NCBI GenBank assembly: GCA_964633975.1
Contig: CAZWKX010000004.1
Location: forward strand, 1-64,000
Direction: 5' to 3'
DNA from: CAZWKX01 sp964633975
GTDB taxonomy: Bacteria > Actinomycetota > Acidimicrobiia > Spongiisociales > UBA11373
Length of the DNA stretch: 64,000 bases
Positions 16,888 to 24,665 of the stretch are shown piece by piece. Under the pieces are notes generated by a model. That model searched no databases and had not been told where the DNA came from. It saw only the letters and a list, made by a program, of their open reading frames with translations. The position numbers were made by a program, and so were the translations under genes. How positions within the stretch are numbered: position 1 is the stretch's first letter; every line of letters begins with the position of its first letter.

Positions 16888-16922
16888 GACGGCATGAAAG
16901 CACAGCCCGGAGCCGAACTCGG

Positions 16923-17014
16923 CGGAGGCGGACGGGAATCGAACCCGCCGGGGACCTCTCGGCCCCCCACCGGTTTTGAAGACCGGGGAGCCCACCAGGC
17001 GCTCGGACGCCTCC
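16923..17014 (-). tRNA. selC: tRNA-Sec (anticodon TCA)
   Basis: On the minus strand the sequence folds as a long-variable-arm tRNA. The anticodon loop CTTCAAA presents TCA, which reads UGA. The acceptor stem GGAGGCG/CGCCTCC has 7 pairs, and the T arm GGCGGG/CCCGTC has 6. Together they give the 13 stacked pairs typical of bacterial tRNA-Sec. The D arm can form six pairs with a small TGGT loop. The variable arm is a 7-bp stem (GGGGGCC/GGTCCCC) with a GAGA loop. The discriminator is G, as in known tRNA-Sec. CCA is not fully encoded. I see no selA, selB, selD or UGA-containing selenoprotein gene in the window. Confidence 0.9.
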
Positions 17015-17197
17015 GTTCTCTACGGTACAGGGGTTCTTGAGGGATGGGCCGGCTCCGGCGTGCTTCTTCTCCGGTTCGGGCGGCGACGGGCGCCGCCGCG
17101 AGCCGGCTCGTTCGGCTTGGAGGCCGCCAACCGGCACGCCGAGCGTCCAGGCCGTCCATTAGGGTGGGGTGGCAGACCGATTCGCCCTGGAGGCACC

Positions 17198-17863
17198 GTG
17201 TGTTTCTCGGCGGAGGCCGATCTGGTGGCCGGGATCGTGATCAGTGGGCTCGGCGTCGACGCACTTCGCCACGTGCGCGACGGGAGGGAGATCCCGCTGG
17301 CGGGCCTTCCATTGGTCTTCGGCGCGCACCAGATCATCGAGACCTTCACCTGGTGGGGCCTCGACGGCCGTGTGCCGGAAGGTGTGGGCACCGTGGCCTT
17401 GTGGGCCTACCTGGTGGTTGCGTTTGGGGTGCTGCCGCTCCTGGTGCCGGGGGCGGTCTACGCCATCGAGCCTGATCCCGGACGCCGAAGACTCATGGTT
17501 CCCTTCGGCGTGCTCGGGGCCGTCGTGGCTGCGGTTCTCATCGCGAGGATGGTCTCAGGCCCGGTGGGCGCCGAGGTCGCTTGCCGGTACATCGACTACA
17601 ACGTGGGCTTCGGTTACAGCGGTCAGATCGGCGTGCTGTACGTGGTGGCCACTTGTGGGCCGCTGTTGCTGTCCAGCAGACCGAGTGTTGTCGTCGTGGG
17701 TCTCCTGAACCTGGCCGCGGTGGTGGCACTTGCCCTGTTGCTGGCCAACGGCGTCATCTCGTTGTGGTGCGCCTGGGCGGCGGTCATCAGCTTGATCATC
17801 GTCGTGCGCATGCGTTCCACTTTGCGTCTGAGGGAGTTTTCGAGCCCGGCGGCCGTGTGTTGA
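17198..17863 (+). CDS. DUF6629-like multi-pass membrane protein
   Basis: This 221-residue protein begins MCFSAEADLVAG, the N-terminal pattern of the DUF6629 family. It has about seven hydrophobic segments and few soluble loops. A Trp-rich TFTWWG segment lies near residue 50. No function is known for the family. The start is GTG at 17198, supported by a GGAGG ribosome-binding site (17189-17193). Upstream (17015-17197) there is only the promoter region between it and the divergent tRNA-Sec gene. Confidence 0.75.
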   Translation: MCFSAEADLVAGIVISGLGVDALRHVRDGREIPLAGLPLVFGAHQIIETFTWWGLDGRVPEGVGTVALWAYLVVAFGVLPLLVPGAVYAIEPDPGRRRLMVPFGVLGAVVAAVLIARMVSGPVGAEVACRYIDYNVGFGYSGQIGVLYVVATCGPLLLSSRPSVVVVGLLNLAAVVALALLLANGVISLWCAWAAVISLIIVVRMRSTLRLREFSSPAAVC

Positions 17864-18001
17864 GTCTCACCGCGCCTGCGGCCTCTTTGGCACAGGTTGC
17901 AGCCGGTCCGGCTGCGTGTGCGCCTCGGCACCGGTCGGCGGCCAAGAGCACCGAAGTATGTGGGCCTGGACTACCTTGGCGGCAAGCGACAAGGGGTAGC
18001 G

Positions 18002-18802
18002 ATGCCGCCCTCTGCTCTGGGGAACGAGCTTCGGGAGCGTAGGCGCGCCCTGGGCATGACCCAGGCGAGGCTGGCCGATCTCGTCGGTGTCCGGCCCAGC
18101 GTCCTCGGGGGCTGGGAGCACGGAGAGAGCTCTCCGTCGGCACAGCAGGTGCAGGTGCTGTCGCAGATCCTGCTCCTGGAGTCCGAGACGACTGCGGCGT
18201 GGCTGGAGGCAATATCCCTCGCGGGCCCGGCCGCCCCTTCCGTCCCGATGCCTCCACCCGTTTCGTCGACTCGTCGAGCCGCCGGTGGAGCCGGGCCGGT
18301 TTCCTCTCGTATCCTGGGTGCGCTCGGCGCCGCCGACCCTTTCGGTGAGGTAGTACTCGCCGGATCGCAGCGGCCTCCTTGGTGGCAGCGCCTGCTCGGT
18401 CCGCTCGCTCCGGTTCGGTCTTCGTCGTCCGCATCGAAGGCCGGCGCCGGAGAACGGGGCGGTAGACGGCGCAGCTCTACCGTGGCCGGGGTCGCTCTCC
18501 TGGAGTCCGGGGTGCGGTCCGACGGACCGTCCGTTGCTCGGGGTGATTCCGGCGGGTCCGCCGCGCCGGAATCCGGTGTGGCGTGGCGGCCCTACTGGGA
18601 AGATCCCGAGGAGCAGCGGGTCTACCTTCTCCGCTGGATGGGCACGCTGGTCGTGCTCGGCCTGCTGGCGGCGGCGCTCGTCTGGGCCTTCATCCAGCTG
18701 GGTGCAGGCTGGACCGCTTTCCTAGATCTTTTCCGCAGGCATGAGACCACATCCGATCTCGTCGAAGCCGCCGGGGTCCTCGGGGTGCTCGCGAGCGGCT
18801 GA
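18002..18802 (+). CDS. XRE-type helix-turn-helix protein with membrane helix
   Basis: About 266 residues. An N-terminal XRE/Cro helix-turn-helix is clear (ELRERRRALGMTQARLADLV, about residues 9-28, extending to about 60). A long low-complexity Ser/Gly/Ala/Arg region follows (about 75-195). Near 208-230 there is one strong membrane helix (GTLVVLGLLAAALVWAFIQL), leaving a short outer tail. The layout resembles RodZ, but the outer domain is far smaller. DNA tethering to the membrane is inferred. ATG 18002 has the ribosome-binding site AAGGGG. The next gene begins about 20 nt downstream and may be cotranscribed. Confidence 0.75.
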   Translation: MPPSALGNELRERRRALGMTQARLADLVGVRPSVLGGWEHGESSPSAQQVQVLSQILLLESETTAAWLEAISLAGPAAPSVPMPPPVSSTRRAAGGAGPVSSRILGALGAADPFGEVVLAGSQRPPWWQRLLGPLAPVRSSSSASKAGAGERGGRRRSSTVAGVALLESGVRSDGPSVARGDSGGSAAPESGVAWRPYWEDPEEQRVYLLRWMGTLVVLGLLAAALVWAFIQLGAGWTAFLDLFRRHETTSDLVEAAGVLGVLASG

Positions 18803-18822
18803 CCGAAGCGCTAGCGTCGCCG

Positions 18823-20202
18823 GTGGTGGTCAAGCTCTCGTTCCTCGGCGGCACCGACACGGTGACCGGGTCGAAGTTCCTCGTGGAGGACGCGAGTGGG
18901 TCTGTGCTGGTCGACTGCGGCATGTTCCAGGGCCAGAGCAGTGTCCGGCAGCTCAACTGGAGCGACCCGTTCCTGGAGAAGAAACTGCCCCATGAGATCC
19001 TGCTGACCCATGCCCACATCGATCACACCGGCTATCTGCCGAGGATTGTGGGCTGCGGCTTCGACGGTCCGGTTCGCTGTACCGAGGCGACGGCCGATCT
19101 GCTGGGAGTGATGCTTCCCGATTCGGCACGGCTGCAGGAGGAGGCGGCGGCCTATGCCAACAAGAAGGGGTACAGCCACCACAAGCCGGCGCTCCCGCTT
19201 TACACCGAGGCGGATGCAGAGCGCGCCCTCGGTCTGCTGGATCCCGTGGAATACCACGAGTGGATCGACGTGTGCTGTGGGAGGGCTCGTTTCTCCTGTG
19301 CCGGGCACATACTCGGCTCGGCGCACATCGGGCTGGAGGTCGGTGGCGTTCGTATGGTCTTCTCGGGCGATTTGGGGCGTTGGGACGTCCCCGTGCTCAA
19401 GGATCCGGAGCCGCCTGCAATGGCCGATCTGATGCTGCTCGAGTCCACGTATGGGGGCCGGCGGCACGAAGCCGATGCCGATCCGAACGTCCTTCTCGCG
19501 CAGGCCGTGCAGCGCATTATCGATCGTGATGGGGTCATGGTCGTCCCCGCCTTCGCCATCGGCCGGACTCAGGAGATCCTCTATCGGCTGCGAGCGCTCG
19601 AGGACGAAGGCCGGATTCCCTCGCTGCCCGTCTTTCTCGACAGCCCTATGGCGATCGAGGCCACCGAGATGTACCGGCGGCATCACGAAGAGCACGATCT
19701 GGAGATGCGGGCCCTGGAGGCACGAGGCGTAGCTCCGCTGCGGCCGGACCGGCTCCGCTTCACGCCCTCCGTCGAGGAGTCGAAGGCGATCAACCGGCTG
19801 CGAGGGCCCATGATCGTCATCTCGGCTTCGGGCATGGCCGCCGGGGGACGGGTGCCGCATCACCTGAAACGGCGCCTCCCCTTCGCCGAGAACCTGATCG
19901 CCTTCGTTGGCTATCAAGCGGCCGGCACGCTGGGCCGGGAGCTCGTCGATGGTGCCGAGCGGGTGCGGATTCACGGGGAGGACGTCGAAGTGAAAGCTGA
20001 GGTAGTGCACCTAGAGGTGTTCTCGGCGCACGCCGACCACGACGATTTGGTGCGCTGGGTCGGGGCCTCGGTGCCGCGGCGGATCGCTCTCGTTCACGGC
20101 GAAGATGAGGCCCGTCGCGTGCTGGCGGAGTCGTTGAGCGAGGCCTATGGGATCGATGTGGTCGTTCCGTCGCGGGGTGACACCGTCTCGCTCCAGCCCT
20201 AG
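18823..20202 (+). CDS. Beta-CASP metallo-beta-lactamase RNA hydrolase
   Basis: This 459-residue protein has the metallo-beta-lactamase motif THAHIDHTG (about 63-71), further metal ligands in AGHILGSAH and SGDLGR, and a beta-CASP region with VPAFAIGRTQE and ISASGMAAGGR. The C-terminal motif EVFSAHADHDD completes the site. Proteins of this COG1236 branch are homologous to archaeal and eukaryotic CPSF nucleases and are predicted to cut RNA. The start is GTG at 18823. Its stop codon shares the CTAG sequence with the stop of the convergent gene. A role in RNA processing is inferred from family only. Confidence 0.88.
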   Translation: MVVKLSFLGGTDTVTGSKFLVEDASGSVLVDCGMFQGQSSVRQLNWSDPFLEKKLPHEILLTHAHIDHTGYLPRIVGCGFDGPVRCTEATADLLGVMLPDSARLQEEAAAYANKKGYSHHKPALPLYTEADAERALGLLDPVEYHEWIDVCCGRARFSCAGHILGSAHIGLEVGGVRMVFSGDLGRWDVPVLKDPEPPAMADLMLLESTYGGRRHEADADPNVLLAQAVQRIIDRDGVMVVPAFAIGRTQEILYRLRALEDEGRIPSLPVFLDSPMAIEATEMYRRHHEEHDLEMRALEARGVAPLRPDRLRFTPSVEESKAINRLRGPMIVISASGMAAGGRVPHHLKRRLPFAENLIAFVGYQAAGTLGRELVDGAERVRIHGEDVEVKAEVVHLEVFSAHADHDDLVRWVGASVPRRIALVHGEDEARRVLAESLSEAYGIDVVVPSRGDTVSLQP

Positions 20203-21239
20203 GTGCAGGAGTTGGGCGAGTAGATGCCGGTCACCAAGGCATCGTCGTCTGCAGAATCGACGGGACCCCAAAGCAGCACTTCGCCGCCTGTTTCGAGACG
20301 CAGCTGGAAGACGAGCCCGCCCACGTCGGCGTCCACGACGAAGCTGATGGGCCAGTCTGCGTAGATCTCCTTCAGATCGCCCACGTTGTCGCCCACCCGC
20401 AGCCCGCTAAGGGTCCTCATGTCGACCGGCTCGGCGTCGCGGCCTCCGTAGGCGATGTCCATGCGGTAGGAGATGAACTGGCTGTTGCCCGCCTCTCCTT
20501 TGACCACGATGTTTAGCGGGCCCCACTGCACCACCCTGATCGTGTCGCCCGGGCACTCCCCCCAGTTCCCGTTGCCGACGAAGAACCCGGAGTCCTGGGT
20601 GGGGTCGCCGAATGTGGCGGCGAACACGCCAAGCACCAGGTCGCCGTCGTCGCCGAACTTGTAGTCGCCGACGGCGTCCGACTTCATAGTGAGTTCCGAG
20701 ACGGGGACGGCCTCGTCGGCGGGTGTTATGGGTGGAGTCTGGCCGTTGTAGAGGGTTGAGGCCGTGCCCCCGTCGGCCAGCGTGGTCTCGGTGCCCCCGT
20801 CGGCCAGCGTGGTCTCGGTGCCCCCGTCGGCCAGCGTGGTCTCGGNNNNNNNNNNNNNNNNNNNNNNNNNNNNNNNNNNNNNNNNNNNNNNNNNNNNNNN
20901 NNNNNNNNNNNNNNNNNNNNNNNNNNNNNNNNNNNNNNNNNNNNNGGCCAGCGTGGTCTCGGTGCCCCCGTCGGCCAGCGTGGTCTCGGTGCCCCCGTCG
21001 CCACCTTCATCGCTCGGAGCCAGAACCCCGAATGCGATGACGCTGATGGCGCCGAGCACGACGGCTACGGCGATGCCCACCAGCCACGGATTCGTCTGGT
21101 TTGGGGGCGGCCTGTAGCCCCCGGTGCCGCCCCGGGCCGCGGCGCGGGGGGACGCGTAGGACCTCCTGGGCTCGAAACGAGGGAAGGCCTCGTCGCCCGC
21201 ATACTCGTCTTCCCTGGAATACCGCGGTGGCTCTTCCAC
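20199..21239 (-). CDS. Membrane-anchored protein with tandem-repeat linker (interrupted by gap)
   Basis: A cytoplasmic N-terminus of about 50 residues rich in Arg and Pro is followed by one membrane helix (about 51-71). The outside portion starts with a TETTLADGG nonapeptide repeat. The repeat array contains a 100-N assembly gap, so the true length is unknown. The C-terminal domain of about 150 residues, from TPPITPADEA to the end, is conserved-looking, with two Cys, and is otherwise unrecognised. Thr-rich stalks of this kind are typical of actinobacterial surface proteins. The gene sits downstream of the LCP ligase gene on the same strand, so a cell-wall role is plausible. Confidence 0.75.
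   Translation of the reverse strand: MEEPPRYSREDEYAGDEAFPRFEPRRSYASPRAAARGGTGGYRPPPNQTNPWLVGIAVAVVLGAISVIAFGVLAPSDEGGDGGTETTLADGGTETTLAXXXXXXXXXXXXXXXXXXXXXXXXXXXXXXXXXXETTLADGGTETTLADGGTETTLADGGTASTLYNGQTPPITPADEAVPVSELTMKSDAVGDYKFGDDGDLVLGVFAATFGDPTQDSGFFVGNGNWGECPGDTIRVVQWGPLNIVVKGEAGNSQFISYRMDIAYGGRDAEPVDMRTLSGLRVGDNVGDLKEIYADWPISFVVDADVGGLVFQLRLETGGEVLLWGPVDSADDDALVTGIYSPNSCT
20764..20988 (-). repeat. 27-bp tandem repeat encoding TETTLADGG
   Basis: Three complete identical 27-bp copies lie left of the gap (20764-20790, 20791-20817, 20818-20844), and one complete plus one partial copy lie right of it (20946-20988). Each encodes the nonapeptide TETTLADGG. Unit length is a multiple of three, so copy-number change would keep the frame. 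Confidence 0.9.
20846..20945. other. Assembly gap (100 N)
   Basis: Exactly 100 undetermined bases, the usual placeholder for a scaffold gap of unknown size. Identical repeat units flank it, so the assembler probably failed to resolve repeat copy number. The frame shown across the gap is therefore arbitrary. Confidence 0.99.
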
Positions 21240-21362
21240 GCCTGAAGGCCCCTGTCGCTTACTGGCATCATATTGGTTTCGGGCGAAGCGGCGCGGCAGC
21301 GGCGGCCCAGCAGGTTGTGTTGTACCGGCGAGCAGGGCCCGAAGCCGGGCCGCCGGCGAGGC

Positions 21363-22451
21363 TCAGGCGTCCCAAAGGAGGATCTCGCCGGCCTCGGGCC
21401 ACGCCGCTTCGAGAACCTCCCGGAAAGTGGAGGTCTCGATCAGGACTATGGCGCCGGATTCCGTGGTGTAGAAGGCCACCGGGATGGTCGGCCGCTGGAT
21501 CGCCGAGAGGTCGATGCTGCGCATTCCCCAGGCGAGGTCGATCGCCTCACGCAGAGAGAGAGTCTCGTCGATGGCGAAGGCGTCGGCCAGGTCTTCGACG
21601 AGACCGGTGAGCTGGCCTAGGGAGTTGAGCTGCTTGACCTGCCGGATGGCTTCGAGAATCAGCTCTTGATGCCGCTGATCGCGGACTAAGGCGCTCATGC
21701 CGGGAATGATGCGCCATACGCCATCGACGTACTCTTGCGTCTTCCTGGATCGCATCCAAGCGAGTGCCGTGTTTCCGTCGACGATGCTGCACCCGGCCGG
21801 CAGTTCGAACGTCGGTCTCCTGTCGCGCACCGGGTTGTCTCCGACGCATACTTCGACACCCCCGACCCGGTTGATGATCGCTCTGAAGCCGTCAAAACCG
21901 AAGAGGACAAAGTGATCAACCTCGATGCCGGTGTAATTGGACACCGCGAGGGCGAGTTGCTCGGGTCCGGTGACCCCGTGGGAAGGGCAGCCGTTGAGGT
22001 TGTCGGCGATTCGTGACTTGCCGCCGGTGCAGGGGTTGTCGAGCCAGAGGTCGCGAGGGATCGAAAGCAGCACCGGATCGCCGTCGCCGACGGGCATGAG
22101 GAACAGCATGATCACATCGGCCCGGCTTGAGGGCCCGTATTTCTCGCGTTGGTCGCTGCCGATGATCAGATACGCATCCACGGCGTCGTCGCCGAAGACC
22201 GGCTCGACCGGCATGTCCTCAATGGTTGTCGTGGTGGCCGACGTGGCGGTAGCGAGGGTAGTTGTGGCTCCGGCTGGGGACCCCAATTCTTCCCGTGCCG
22301 CCTGCATATCAAAAGGAAGCTTTTCCACCTCATGGGCCCAGGCCCACCAGACGCGGACCCCGTAGGTGCCGAGGACCAGGGCGACGGCAACGGTCACCAC
22401 AACGGTGCTGCGGAGGAGAATGCGTTTGAGTTCGGGGGTTGGGTGCATCAT
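21363..22451 (-). CDS. LytR-CpsA-Psr (LCP) family ligase
   Basis: This 362-residue protein has one N-terminal membrane helix (about 13-35), a Thr-rich linker and an extracytoplasmic LCP domain. The family's motifs are visible: YLIIGSDQR, SRADVIMLF and LLSIPRDLW, which place Asp and Arg residues around the lipid pyrophosphate site. LCP enzymes transfer undecaprenyl-linked glycopolymers to peptidoglycan. In actinobacteria this includes arabinogalactan or teichoic-type polymers. The start MMHPTP leaves either of two Met codons possible. A second LCP protein is encoded at 60855-62156. Confidence 0.9.
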   Translation of the reverse strand: MMHPTPELKRILLRSTVVVTVAVALVLGTYGVRVWWAWAHEVEKLPFDMQAAREELGSPAGATTTLATATSATTTTIEDMPVEPVFGDDAVDAYLIIGSDQREKYGPSSRADVIMLFLMPVGDGDPVLLSIPRDLWLDNPCTGGKSRIADNLNGCPSHGVTGPEQLALAVSNYTGIEVDHFVLFGFDGFRAIINRVGGVEVCVGDNPVRDRRPTFELPAGCSIVDGNTALAWMRSRKTQEYVDGVWRIIPGMSALVRDQRHQELILEAIRQVKQLNSLGQLTGLVEDLADAFAIDETLSLREAIDLAWGMRSIDLSAIQRPTIPVAFYTTESGAIVLIETSTFREVLEAAWPEAGEILLWDA

Positions 22452-22572
22452 CTGTGGATCCCGGACCTCGTCAGGCTAATCGTGCCATAGGCATCTGCGC
22501 CTTGGGGCGCTGCCGCGCCTGGGAACGTTGCCGGCACGGCCCGATACCGTAGTCGTCCTTCTGTGTTCTTCA

Positions 22573-22653
22573 ATGACCGAGATGGTGGAGGCCGTCGAGA
22601 CCCCGGCCCTCGAGGACGACGTCCCAAGTGCTGAGGAATGGCACGTCGAATAG
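22573..22653 (+). CDS. Putative 26-residue acidic peptide upstream of sigma factor
   Basis: An ATG-to-TAG frame of 27 codons encodes MTEMVEAVETPALEDDVPSA followed by six residues. It is rich in Glu and Asp. It lies in the 320-bp interval 22452-22771, which otherwise holds only palindromes, about 120 nt before the sigma gene. No good ribosome-binding site precedes it. It could be a leader peptide or chance. Confidence 0.25.
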   Translation: MTEMVEAVETPALEDDVPSAEEWHVE

Positions 22654-22668
22654 TGCAGATGGGGGGTT

Positions 22669-22732
22669 CACAAACCGGGCCGGTTGTGTCATAGTGGACG
22701 AGAGCCAGCCCTTGTGAAAACCTTCACAAGGG
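22669..22732 (+). promoter_or_regulatory. Two palindromes upstream of sigma factor gene
   Basis: The first palindrome (22669-22688) pairs CACAAACCGG with CCGGTTGTG, with one unpaired A. The second (22709-22732) is perfect: arms CCCTTGTGAA and TTCACAAGGG with a 4-nt centre. The second ends 39 nt before the sigma-factor start. They could be operators or a hairpin in the 5' untranslated region. Both contain a CACAA/TTGTG core, which suggests one regulator binding two sites. Confidence 0.55.
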
Positions 22733-22771
22733 TCGTTGCTTCCCTAGCACCGAGAGGACACGGCACAGCAG

Positions 22772-23740
22772 ATGGCAGTCAGCAGTCGCACGCGTCGTGA
22801 GCGCGAGCGCAACAAGCTCACCGACGAGAGAGGGCGCCTCACTACCGACCTGGTCAGCCAGTACCTGACCGCGATCGGTGAATACGAGCTCCTGACCGCG
22901 GAGCTCGAGGTCGAGTTCGCCCAGAAGATCGAGGCAGGCGAGGAGGCCCAGCGGCGTCTCGAAGAGGAGGACTTCTCCGTCAAGGAGGAGCAGATCGAGC
23001 TGAAGCGGCTCGTGCGCCTCGGACGCCAGGCCAAGGACGATTTCCTTACCGCCAACCTGCGTCTCGTCGTGGCCAATGCCAGGCGCTACGCCAACACGTC
23101 GGGCATCGACTTCCTGGATCTCATCCAGGAGGGCAACCTCGGCCTGATCCGAGCGGTGGAGAAGTTCGATTGGCGCAAGGGCTTCAAGTTCTCCACCTAT
23201 GCCACCTGGTGGATCCGCCAGGCGATAACTCGCGCCATCGCCGACAAGTCGCGTACCGTACGTATTCCGGTGCATCTGCACGACACCCTCGCTGCGGTTC
23301 GGGCGGCCCAGGCCAGCCTGAAGGCCGAGCTTGGGCGTGACCCCAAGCCGCTGGAGATCGCCGACGAGGCGGGAGTCACGGTGGATAAGGTCGAGCTGGC
23401 CCTCGGTGTGGCCGATACGGTGTCGCTCGAGCAGCCTGTTGGAGAGGACGGCGCACAGCTCGGCGACTTCATCGAAGACGAGGACGCCGTCGACCCGGTG
23501 CGCGTGACCGAGGAGCTGGATATCGCCGACAGCCTGCGGCGTTCCATCAGCCGGCTTCCCGAGCGTGAGGGCCGCATCCTCGCCCTGCGCTACGGGTTCC
23601 TCGATGGCGTGCCCCGCACGCTCGAGGAGATCGGGGAGGAGTTCAACCTCACTCGGGAGCGGATCCGGCAACTGGAGAAGCTGGCACTGTGCCGTCTGCG
23701 CCACCCTTCCTTCGGCATCCGCGAGCAGGATTTGGCCTAG
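22772..23740 (+). CDS. Primary-type sigma-70 factor (RpoD/SigA/SigB-like)
   Basis: This 322-residue sigma factor has region 1.2 (TDLVSQYLTAIGEYELLTAE), the full region 2 core (NLRLVVANARRYANTSGIDF and GNLGLIRAVEKFDWRKGFKF, FSTYATWWIRQAITR, about 95-150), region 3 and region 4. In region 4 the helix-turn-helix ends in TRERIRQLEKLALCRLRHPS. Strong conservation of region 2.4 indicates a group 1 or group 2 factor. It lacks the long acidic region 1.1 of main actinobacterial HrdB/SigA, so a SigB-like group 2 factor is equally likely. Two palindromes precede it, suggesting regulated expression. Confidence 0.9.
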   Translation: MAVSSRTRRERERNKLTDERGRLTTDLVSQYLTAIGEYELLTAELEVEFAQKIEAGEEAQRRLEEEDFSVKEEQIELKRLVRLGRQAKDDFLTANLRLVVANARRYANTSGIDFLDLIQEGNLGLIRAVEKFDWRKGFKFSTYATWWIRQAITRAIADKSRTVRIPVHLHDTLAAVRAAQASLKAELGRDPKPLEIADEAGVTVDKVELALGVADTVSLEQPVGEDGAQLGDFIEDEDAVDPVRVTEELDIADSLRRSISRLPEREGRILALRYGFLDGVPRTLEEIGEEFNLTRERIRQLEKLALCRLRHPSFGIREQDLA

Positions 23741-23827
23741 CCGTTCGCCTTGCAGGCGATGGGGAGCGGACCCCACCGCCGGGGCTGAGGGCCGCTAGCC
23801 TGTCGATGACTCGGGGAAGGAGCCGTC

Positions 23828-24205
23828 GTGAAGCTCCGTGCTCTAGTTAGTGGCGACGCCACGGTGATCGGGCTCGAGGCATCGGTTGCCGATGCCGCCG
23901 AAGCTCTCATCGGCAATGAAGTTGGCAGCCTCGTCGTTGTCGACGGAAGGAAGCTCGTCGGCATCATCACCGAACGCGATGTGGTGAGAGCCATCGCCCA
24001 GGGAGCCGACCCGGAGGAGGAGTCTGTGTCCGATTGGATGTCCGACGCGCCCGATACCTTCTCCCCGGACGTCGAGGTGGAGGAGGCAGCGGCCTGGCTT
24101 CTCGAGATCGGGTACCGGCACATGCCGGTCATGGATGAGGGCGAGCTACTTGGTGTCGTGAGCCTGCGCGACATCCTCGCTGCACTGACCGCGCAGCAGG
24201 AGTAG
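23828..24205 (+). CDS. Tandem CBS-domain protein
   Basis: This 125-residue protein is made of two CBS domains (about 1-55 and 65-123). The repeated pattern is visible as GSLVVVDGRKLVGIITERDV and HMPVMDEGELLGVVSLRDIL. CBS pairs bind adenosyl nucleotides and act as energy or metabolite sensors, usually in a partner protein. The partner is not identifiable here. GTG 23828 is preceded by GGAAGGAG with good spacing. Transcription from the sigma gene upstream is possible, as the gap is 87 bp. Confidence 0.88.
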   Translation: MKLRALVSGDATVIGLEASVADAAEALIGNEVGSLVVVDGRKLVGIITERDVVRAIAQGADPEEESVSDWMSDAPDTFSPDVEVEEAAAWLLEIGYRHMPVMDEGELLGVVSLRDILAALTAQQE

Positions 24206-24207
24206 CG

Positions 24208-24594
24208 CTACAGGATCTTCTCAAGCCGGCGGTTCAGGGCGTCCATGACCGCCCGCACCGCGGCAAGCGACGGGTCGTCCTCTCGGATCAGAGCCGTTCC
24301 CACCAGCACGTCGTCGCTGTCGGCGGCCCGCACTTGTGCCAGGGCGATACGCGCCTGGCCGAGACTGGCGGTCGCCACGGCCAGGAGTTCGAGACGGGCG
24401 TCGTCGCCAATGAGGTGCTCGACAGCTCGTAGCGCGGCCTCGGCGGCCAAACGCGGCCGATGCGGCAGGTCGGCTTCTCCGATGGCCTGTCCGTAGTGAC
24501 GCTTATCGCCGCAGTCGAGGGTGATCGTGACTCTGACGTCGTCCCCGTCGCTGTCCTGTTCAATGGCGTGAATGGCGGGTCGGCTGCTACTCAC
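24208..24594 (-). CDS. Conserved-looking hypothetical protein
   Basis: I do not recognise this 128-residue protein. It has a small N-terminal beta-rich section (VRVTITLDCGDKRHYGQAIG) and a long alpha region with LAAEAALRAVEHLIG and several charged helices. There is no signal peptide or membrane segment. A GTG start at 24594 is chosen because upstream residues are Arg- and Pro-rich and shadow-like. The stop codon is only 2 bp from that of the convergent CBS gene. Its start is about 70 nt downstream of the HerA-like gene on the same strand. Confidence 0.6.
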   Translation of the reverse strand: MSSSRPAIHAIEQDSDGDDVRVTITLDCGDKRHYGQAIGEADLPHRPRLAAEAALRAVEHLIGDDARLELLAVATASLGQARIALAQVRAADSDDVLVGTALIREDDPSLAAVRAVMDALNRRLEKIL

Positions 24595-24665
24595 GGTGGC
24601 CAGACTAGACGGTCTGGGAGCGACTTGCGTCGATGCTCGCCTCGGTGTTCGCCTCCATGGCACCC

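Noticed and set aside
18811..20010. Long minus-strand frame (399 codons) opposite the beta-CASP gene
   Set aside because: No recognisable motif; it mirrors third-position GC of a convincing + strand enzyme.
22724..23776. Minus-strand frame (350 codons) opposite the sigma factor
   Set aside because: The + strand has all sigma regions; the opposite frame has none of any family.
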